Below are positions 5,377-8,888 of a DNA stretch of 8,888 nt, in pieces. The stretch is from Pleurocapsa sp. MO_226.B13. GTDB lineage: Bacteria > Cyanobacteriota > Cyanobacteriia > Cyanobacteriales > Xenococcaceae. Numbering within the stretch: the stretch's first letter is position 1; the number at the start of each line of letters is the position of its first letter. The translations under genes and the position numbers were made by a program. The DNA is taken from contig JASJEI010000454.1 of assembly GCA_030064795.1 (NCBI GenBank), positions 1-8,888 of the forward strand, written 5' to 3'. The notes under the pieces were generated by a model that was not told the DNA's origin, did no database searches, and was given only the letters and a program-made list of their open reading frames with translations.

Positions 5377-5447
5377 TTTTTTGTAAATTACAGAATTTAT
5401 ATTTATGACAAAAAGGAGGGCAAAACTAAAAACAATTATTTTAAATA
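5377..5447 (+). pseudogene. Broken DDE transposase, second piece
   Basis: Between the two inserted elements the frame reads FFVNYRIYIYDKKEGKTKNN followed by YFK. It continues the first piece (...GNSVP) and leads into MLLEVMTWGLKP of the third piece, where homologues would read KTKNDYFxEMLLEV. At the junction with the IS5-like element, removal of that element and one TAAATA copy leaves TTT AAA TAA ATG, so a stop stands where a Glu codon (GAA) is expected. Either the gene was already dead when the IS5-like element arrived, or the base changed later. Confidence 0.68.
5442..5447. repeat. Left copy of target duplication TAAATA
   Basis: TAAATA directly precedes GGGTTTGCTGAA of the IS5-like left end and is repeated at 7136-7141 after the right end. 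Because the sequence is A/T-rich and TA also belongs to the inverted repeat as written, the true duplication may be the shorter AAAT. Confidence 0.6.
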
Positions 5448-5464
5448 GGGTTTGCTGAATAAGT
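5446..5464 (+). repeat. Left terminal inverted repeat of the IS5-like element
   Basis: It matches the right end at 18 of 19 positions; the only difference is T against A at position 15. Confidence 0.85.
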
Positions 5465-5589
5465 TTGAATAGTTGAGCTAAAGAAGGTTACAAGGATTTT
5501 TGGTGCAGAAAAAAGTGAGGAGAAAAGGGCGAAAAAGCCTTAAAATTCGTAAAAGACCCTTGCACTTTGCATCCCCTCACCCAGAACAA

Positions 5590-7087
5590 ATGTACCGTAA
5601 ATCTAACCAGTCGACCATTACTCCAGAAAAATTTGAATTACCTTTTGAGGGTAAATTGTCATCAGAAAACCGATGGGTAATCATGGCAGAATTAATACCT
5701 TGGTCAGAATTTGAAGAGGAATACGCGCAAAATTTTTCAGAAAAAATGGGGGCAATAGCCAAACCGTAAGGCAATGGCATTGGGAGCATTAATTATTAAA
5801 GAAAAGTTAGGGATTTCAGATAGAGAAACTATAGAACTTTCTTAAAGAAAACCCATACCTACAATATTTCCTGGGGATGTCATCTTATAGCAATGAAGCC
5901 CCGTTTGATGCATCATTGATGGTTTATTTTCGAGAAAGAATAGACTTAAATTTGGTTAATGAAGTTAATGAAAAAATGGTGAAGAATTTCCGAGAAAAAG
6001 AGTCACAAGAATCAGAAAAAAAAACGAATCAGGTCAAGGAGAAGAAATAGAAAAGAAAGGGAAGTTAATATTAGATGCTAGTTGCGCTCCTGGAGATATA
6101 AGTTATCCCAATGATTTAGGCCTATTAAATCAAGGGAGAGTGCAAACAGAAAAAATCCTAGATTCTCTGTATAAAAGTTGTCAAACAAAGGGAGTAAAAA
6201 AAACAAGAACTTATAGAAAAAAAGCCAGAAAAGATTATTTAAAAGTAGCCAAAAAGCGTCGTCCATCTCGACAAGAAAGAACCGTGGCGATCGCTGCTTC
6301 AATTACAATACATCAAAAGAAATCTCTTTCAGATAGAAAAGCTAATAAATTCAGGGGCAGACTTAAGTAAGTTAAGTCCAAGAAAATATAAGATCTTGCT
6401 GGTAATTACAGAAGTGTATCGCCAACAATTGTGGATGTATGAGAATGAATCTAACAGAATTGACGATAGAATTGTAAGTATAAGCCAACCACATATCCGC
6501 CCTATTCTAAGAGGAAAAGCAGGAAAACCTGTAGAATTCGGCGCAAAAATTTCAGTAAGCTATTTTGACCAATATGTTTTTTTAGACCATCGGGCGTTGG
6601 TCTAACTTTAATGAATCGGGGGATTTCAAAACACAAGTAGAAGCCTATAAAAACTTCACTGGCTACTATCCATCGTCCGTTCATGTTGACCGAATTTATA
6701 GAAAAGCGCGAAAATCGAGCATGGTGCAAAGAGAGAGGAATCAGGATTAGTGGACCTCCCTTGGGAAGACCACCTAAAAATGTTAGTAAAGAAATAAAAA
6801 AACAAGCTGTGGACGATGAAAGATTTCGTAATGGAATTGAAGGAAAATTTGGTCAAGCTAAGAGAAGATATAGTCTTGATTGTATCATGACAAAACTTTC
6901 TCAAACTTCAGAAACTTCTATCGCAATTATCTTTTTAGTCATGAATCTTTCCACCAGGCTCAGGCAGATTAACTGGATTTTTTTGTTTTTATTTCTTCAT
7001 AACTATAAATTCGGCTTCAATTCTGGATATTCTATTATTAAAGCTGATATTAAACCCTATTTGCTAACAGAAAAAATTATCTTTTAA
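5590..7087 (+). pseudogene. IS5-like DDE transposase, broken by six frameshifts
   Basis: The conserved protein probably starts at ATG 5590 (MYRKSNQSTITPEKFELPFE), the N-terminal domain of IS5/IS1182-like transposases. The frame then changes near 5766, 5843, 6047, 6307, 6598 and 6708, with stops at 5767-5769, 5843-5845 and 6048-6050 among others. Reading across the breaks gives an otherwise well preserved protein: the first catalytic Asp in KLILDASCAPGD (about 6064-6099), the second in VHVDRIYR (about 6680-6705) and the catalytic Glu in GIEGKFGQAKRRYSLD (about 6835-6880). The last frame ends at TAA 7085-7087. All changes are small length differences and not large deletions, so decay looks recent; sequencing error in A-runs could explain one or two but hardly six. 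The product is not functional as read. Confidence 0.85.
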
Positions 7088-7118
7088 CTAAGCTGATTCT
7101 TGTCAATTTTTTTCCCTT

Positions 7119-7137
7119 ACTTTTTCAGCAAACCCTA
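7119..7137 (-). repeat. Right terminal inverted repeat of the IS5-like element
   Basis: The reverse complement is TAGGGTTTGCTGAAAAAGT, matching the left end except at one position. Confidence 0.85.
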
Positions 7138-7141
7138 AATA
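7136..7141. repeat. Right copy of target duplication TAAATA
   Basis: It directly follows the CCC that closes the right end and is identical to 5442-5447. Confidence 0.6.
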
Positions 7142-7733
7142 AATGTTGCTGGAAGTAATGACATGGGGTTTAAAACCAAGGAGAGTCACAGGAGATAGTT
7201 GGTACTCATCAGTAGCCAACCTGAAATTTCTAAGAAACCAGGAGTTAGGTTTTTTATTTGGTGTAGAAAAAAATAGAATTGTCTCCAATCAACCCCAAAA
7301 GTACCAGCAAGTAAGTAGTTTGACGATTGCCGATGAAGGTTTAATGACTCATCTGAAAGAATTTGGGTTGGTCAAATTGTTGAGGAAAGACTTCAAGAAA
7401 GGAGACTCTCGACACTATGTTTTATATTTACCAGATTCAGAAAAACTTCAGAGTATTTCTCGGCAAGAGTTTATGACAATTCACGATCCTCATTGGGGCA
7501 TCGAAGCCTTTCATCGTGCAGTTAAACAAGTCTGTGGTATTTGTCGATTTATGGTACGAAATACTTACGCGATTAAAACACATATATTTTGTGCGCTTCA
7601 AGCATTTGTTCGTTTGGAGAAAATGCGTTCGACTAACTCAATTTCTAATTGGTATCAATTGCAAAGGAACTTGTTTACTTTAGTTATCCGTGAATATATT
7701 TTCAATAATCTTCCAGATCGTTGTACTGTTTAA
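7136..7733 (+). pseudogene. Broken DDE transposase, C-terminal piece (IS4/IS701-like)
   Basis: From ATG 7143 an open frame of 196 codons runs to the TAA at 7731-7733. It contains the second catalytic aspartate in GDSWYSSVANLKFLRN and the catalytic glutamate in HDPHWGIEAFHRAVKQVC, the W-x-IE-x-FHR-x-KQ pattern of IS4-superfamily transposases. Between them lies FGLVKLLRKDFKKGDSRHYV. The first catalytic aspartate and the N-terminal half are missing, and the upstream sequence is split by two inserted elements, so this is the intact C-terminal part of a dead gene although its own frame is clean. If translated from ATG 7143 the product could not catalyse transposition. Assignment to IS701, IS4 or a related DDE_5-type group is uncertain. 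Confidence 0.8.
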
Positions 7734-7754
7734 CATGTACAACAATTATTTTTT

Positions 7755-7772
7755 GTCAATGCGTAAGTCCTA
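7755..7772 (-). repeat. Probable right end of the outer insertion sequence
   Basis: The minus strand reads TAGGACTTACGCATTGAC, starting 22 bp after the transposase stop. The sequence resembles insertion-sequence ends I know from cyanobacteria, and the position just behind the gene fits. No left partner is found in the window, so the assignment rests on resemblance and position. Confidence 0.5.
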
Positions 7773-7846
7773 AGGTATATTTTTCCTTCGTCGCGATCGC
7801 TTTGTTAAGATCGATTAAAAGCAGACACGAGATTAACAAAATTGAA

Positions 7847-8665
7847 TTGACTTTTAATTTAGAACAGTACCGACAGGTTTGGCAGGAACTCGATCGCCAT
7901 AAAATAATTACCCCACCACAAAAATCTATCGCGCCAATTCCTCTTTATGTGTACGACTGCCTAACTTCAACCAATACTAAACTTTGGGAATTAATCGACA
8001 ACGGAATAGAAACACCTTTGGGTACAGTTGCTCTAAAACAAACCGCAGGCAGAGGACAATGGGGAAAAAACTGGGTTTCTGCTGAGGGGGGACTGTATCT
8101 TTCCGTTGCTTTAGATCTTAATTTAGATATCGATAAAAACTCCCATTTAGTAATGGCGACAGCTTGGGGGATTGCTACCGTTTTACGACATTATCAATTG
8201 CCCGTAACTATCAAATGGTCAAACGATTTAATTTTAGCTCGACGTAAATTAGGGGGAATAAAAATTGAAACTCGCAATCATCAAAATAAACTAACCAAGG
8301 CTGTTGTCGGTGTCGGAATTAATTGGTGTAATCCCGTTCCCGAAGTAGGAATTAATCTTAAAGCTTATAGTCGAAAAACTAAGATAAAAATTAATTCCTT
8401 AGCGGAATTAACAGCAATTACTAGCTATGGAATTATCTTGGGATATCACTATTATCTATCAGTAGGAGTCGAGCAATTATTATCAAACTATTTAGCAATT
8501 CTTGATAGTCTCGGACAACAAGTAGTGATTAATAACTCCCCTGGGGAAGTAACGGGAGTCACTACCGATGGCAAACTAAAAGTTAGGTTAAAATCGCCTG
8601 GCGCATCTACAGAGATCGCCTTTTCGCCTGGACAAATCAGTTTAGGATACGTATTTGAGGCATAA
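7847..8665 (+). CDS. birA: Biotin--[acetyl-CoA carboxylase] ligase, monofunctional
   Basis: The protein joins biotin to ATP and transfers it to the carrier protein of acetyl-CoA carboxylase, the first step of fatty acid synthesis. From the proposed start it has 272 residues. The diagnostic motifs are in order: STN at 41-43, the biotinyl-AMP loop QTAGRGQWGKNW at 65-76, KWSNDL at 123-128, KLGGIKIE at 134-141 and GVGIN at 155-159. A small C-terminal beta domain ends at VFEA. There is no N-terminal helix-turn-helix, so it is a class I ligase without repressor function, as usual in cyanobacteria. The frame is open further upstream, through the end of the neighbouring insertion sequence, but that part has no family content. 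I chose TTG 7847 because TFNLEQYRQ matches where relatives begin; ATT 7841 or TTG 7802 are alternatives and no ribosome site decides. It converges on the macro-domain gene. Confidence 0.9.
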   Translation: MTFNLEQYRQVWQELDRHKIITPPQKSIAPIPLYVYDCLTSTNTKLWELIDNGIETPLGTVALKQTAGRGQWGKNWVSAEGGLYLSVALDLNLDIDKNSHLVMATAWGIATVLRHYQLPVTIKWSNDLILARRKLGGIKIETRNHQNKLTKAVVGVGINWCNPVPEVGINLKAYSRKTKIKINSLAELTAITSYGIILGYHYYLSVGVEQLLSNYLAILDSLGQQVVINNSPGEVTGVTTDGKLKVRLKSPGASTEIAFSPGQISLGYVFEA

Positions 8666-8715
8666 GATTGTTTCTTTACTTTTAATTGTTGTGTTTTAAA
8701 TTTGAATTGGTGTAT

Positions 8716-8888
8716 TTATTCCTCCCAAATTTGTAACTGTCTTGATGCTGCTACAAAACAATTAATAAATTTTGGTGGATAAATAAAATAGTCGTAGGCT
8801 AATGCCATTTGTCTAGCAGCTTCGGTATAAGCAACTTGACCAATTCCTGTACCCAAACCTGGACAAACAACGCTTTTGATTGAATTAG
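8716..8888 (-). CDS. Macro-domain protein, C-terminal part (5' end outside window)
   Basis: The minus strand carries 57 codons to the TAA at 8716-8718. The segment VVCPGLGTGIGQVAYTEAAR then QMALAYDYF is the glycine-rich loop and following helix near the end of macro domains, which bind ADP-ribose or its derivatives and in some members remove ADP-ribose from proteins or O-acetyl-ADP-ribose. The short tail FVAASRQLQIWEE ends the protein. The gene faces birA with about 50 bp between the stops. The N-terminal part with the remaining ligand contacts is not in the window, so enzyme activity cannot be judged. Confidence 0.8.
   Translation of the reverse strand, partial: NSIKSVVCPGLGTGIGQVAYTEAARQMALAYDYFIYPPKFINCFVAASRQLQIWEE

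Larger units (their letters stand above)
4884..5378 (+). mobile_element. Non-autonomous IS200/IS605-like element, about 490 bp
   Basis: Both ends carry an imperfect hairpin of the same design. The left one is TCCAACG-GCT-gaa-AGC-g-CGTTGGA (4892-4915) and the right one is CCTACC-GCT-aaa-AGC-a-GGTAGG (5339-5360): a stem, an inner GCT/AGC, a triloop and one unpaired base on the 3' side. Such subterminal hairpins, with no terminal inverted repeats and no target duplication, are the hallmark of IS200/IS605 elements, whose HUH transposase recognises them as single strands. The element splits a foreign transposase frame that can be rejoined in frame (GTACCATT + TTTTGTAAAT). It contains no TnpA (HUH, about 130-150 residues) or TnpB gene; the only open stretch (GTG 4994 to 5263, 89 codons) matches nothing I know. 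The exact edges are uncertain by a few bases because of the T-run at the right end. Confidence 0.68.
5446..7137 (+). mobile_element. IS5-like insertion sequence, about 1.69 kb, with dead transposase
   Basis: The ends TAGGGTTTGCTGAATAAGT (5446-5464) and, on the minus strand, TAGGGTTTGCTGAAAAAGT (7119-7137) match at 18 of 19 positions. They are flanked by a probable 6-bp duplication TAAATA (4 bp AAAT if the IR tip is one base further out). A single transposase gene fills the interior but is broken into seven frames. The element lies inside another transposase gene. I place it near the IS5 group (including IS1182-like elements) by the transposase motifs. Confidence 0.82.
4833..7772 (+). mobile_element. 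Remnant of a DDE insertion sequence (IS4/IS701-like) hosting two other elements
   Basis: Three pieces of one transposase frame (4833-4885, 5377-5447, 7136-7733) lie in order on the plus strand and are separated by a 490-bp hairpin-ended element and an IS5-like element. The right end is probably TAGGACTTACGCATTGAC read on the minus strand (7755-7772), a type of end I associate with cyanobacterial insertion sequences. No matching left end or N-terminal part is visible, so the left side is deleted or unrecognisable. Family naming is tentative. Confidence 0.72.

Noticed and set aside
6078..6904. Minus-strand open frames with hydrophobic products within the IS5-like element
   Set aside because: They are antisense to Lys-rich transposase codons, which read as Phe/Leu-rich on the other strand; not real membrane proteins.
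7721..7846. Open frame extending BirA upstream by about 42 residues
   Set aside because: It begins inside the neighbouring transposase gene, crosses the presumed IS end and a HIP1 site, and has no similarity to the start of biotin ligases; the family starts near TFNLEQ.

Overview
The window comes from a cyanobacterial chromosome. The octamer GCGATCGC (HIP1), typical of many cyanobacteria, occurs about ten times in 8.9 kb, the DNA is AT-rich, and several products (a gp25-like baseplate protein, a GAF-LuxR regulator, a monofunctional biotin ligase) fit that group. I cannot name the species.

Left part (1-3106). A serine-recombinase transposase of the IS607 type runs off the left edge on the minus strand. 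Its start lies about 70 bp beyond the stop of a complete, apparently orphan gp25-like baseplate-wedge gene, also minus. After a 370-bp spacer of cyanobacterial repeats and C-rich tracts comes a complete two-helix potassium channel with a cytoplasmic RCK (TrkA-N/TrkA-C) module. A 304-bp spacer with a strong inverted repeat leads to a small XRE-type DNA-binding protein whose first codons contain a 39-bp palindromic hairpin.

Middle (3154-4830). A Fur/PerR-type regulator has lost its 5' end but keeps its dimerisation and metal-binding part. It converges on a complete regulator with a GAF domain, a decayed-looking histidine-kinase ATPase-like region and a C-terminal LuxR helix-turn-helix.

Right-centre (about 4833-7772) is a nest of mobile DNA. 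The outermost layer is a DDE transposase gene (IS4/IS701-like; family assignment uncertain). It can be read in three pieces (about 4833-4885, 5377-5447 and 7136-7733) that join into one protein. The first interruption is a 490-bp element with no transposase. Its two end hairpins share one design (GCT-NAA-AGC plus a one-base bulge inside a GC-rich stem), as expected of a non-autonomous IS200/IS605 derivative, and it has a structured, omega-RNA-like 3' end. The second is a full-length IS5-like element with 18/19-matching terminal inverted repeats and a probable TAAATA target duplication, whose transposase is broken by six frameshifts.

Right part (7773-8888). birA (biotin ligase) starts only about 75 bp from the right end of the outer IS, probably at a TTG codon. 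It converges on a macro-domain protein cut by the right edge.

No complete new defence or metabolic operon is visible. The most informative objects are the two-fold interrupted transposase, the small hairpin-ended element, the hairpin in the XRE gene and the GAF/ATPase-like/LuxR protein.
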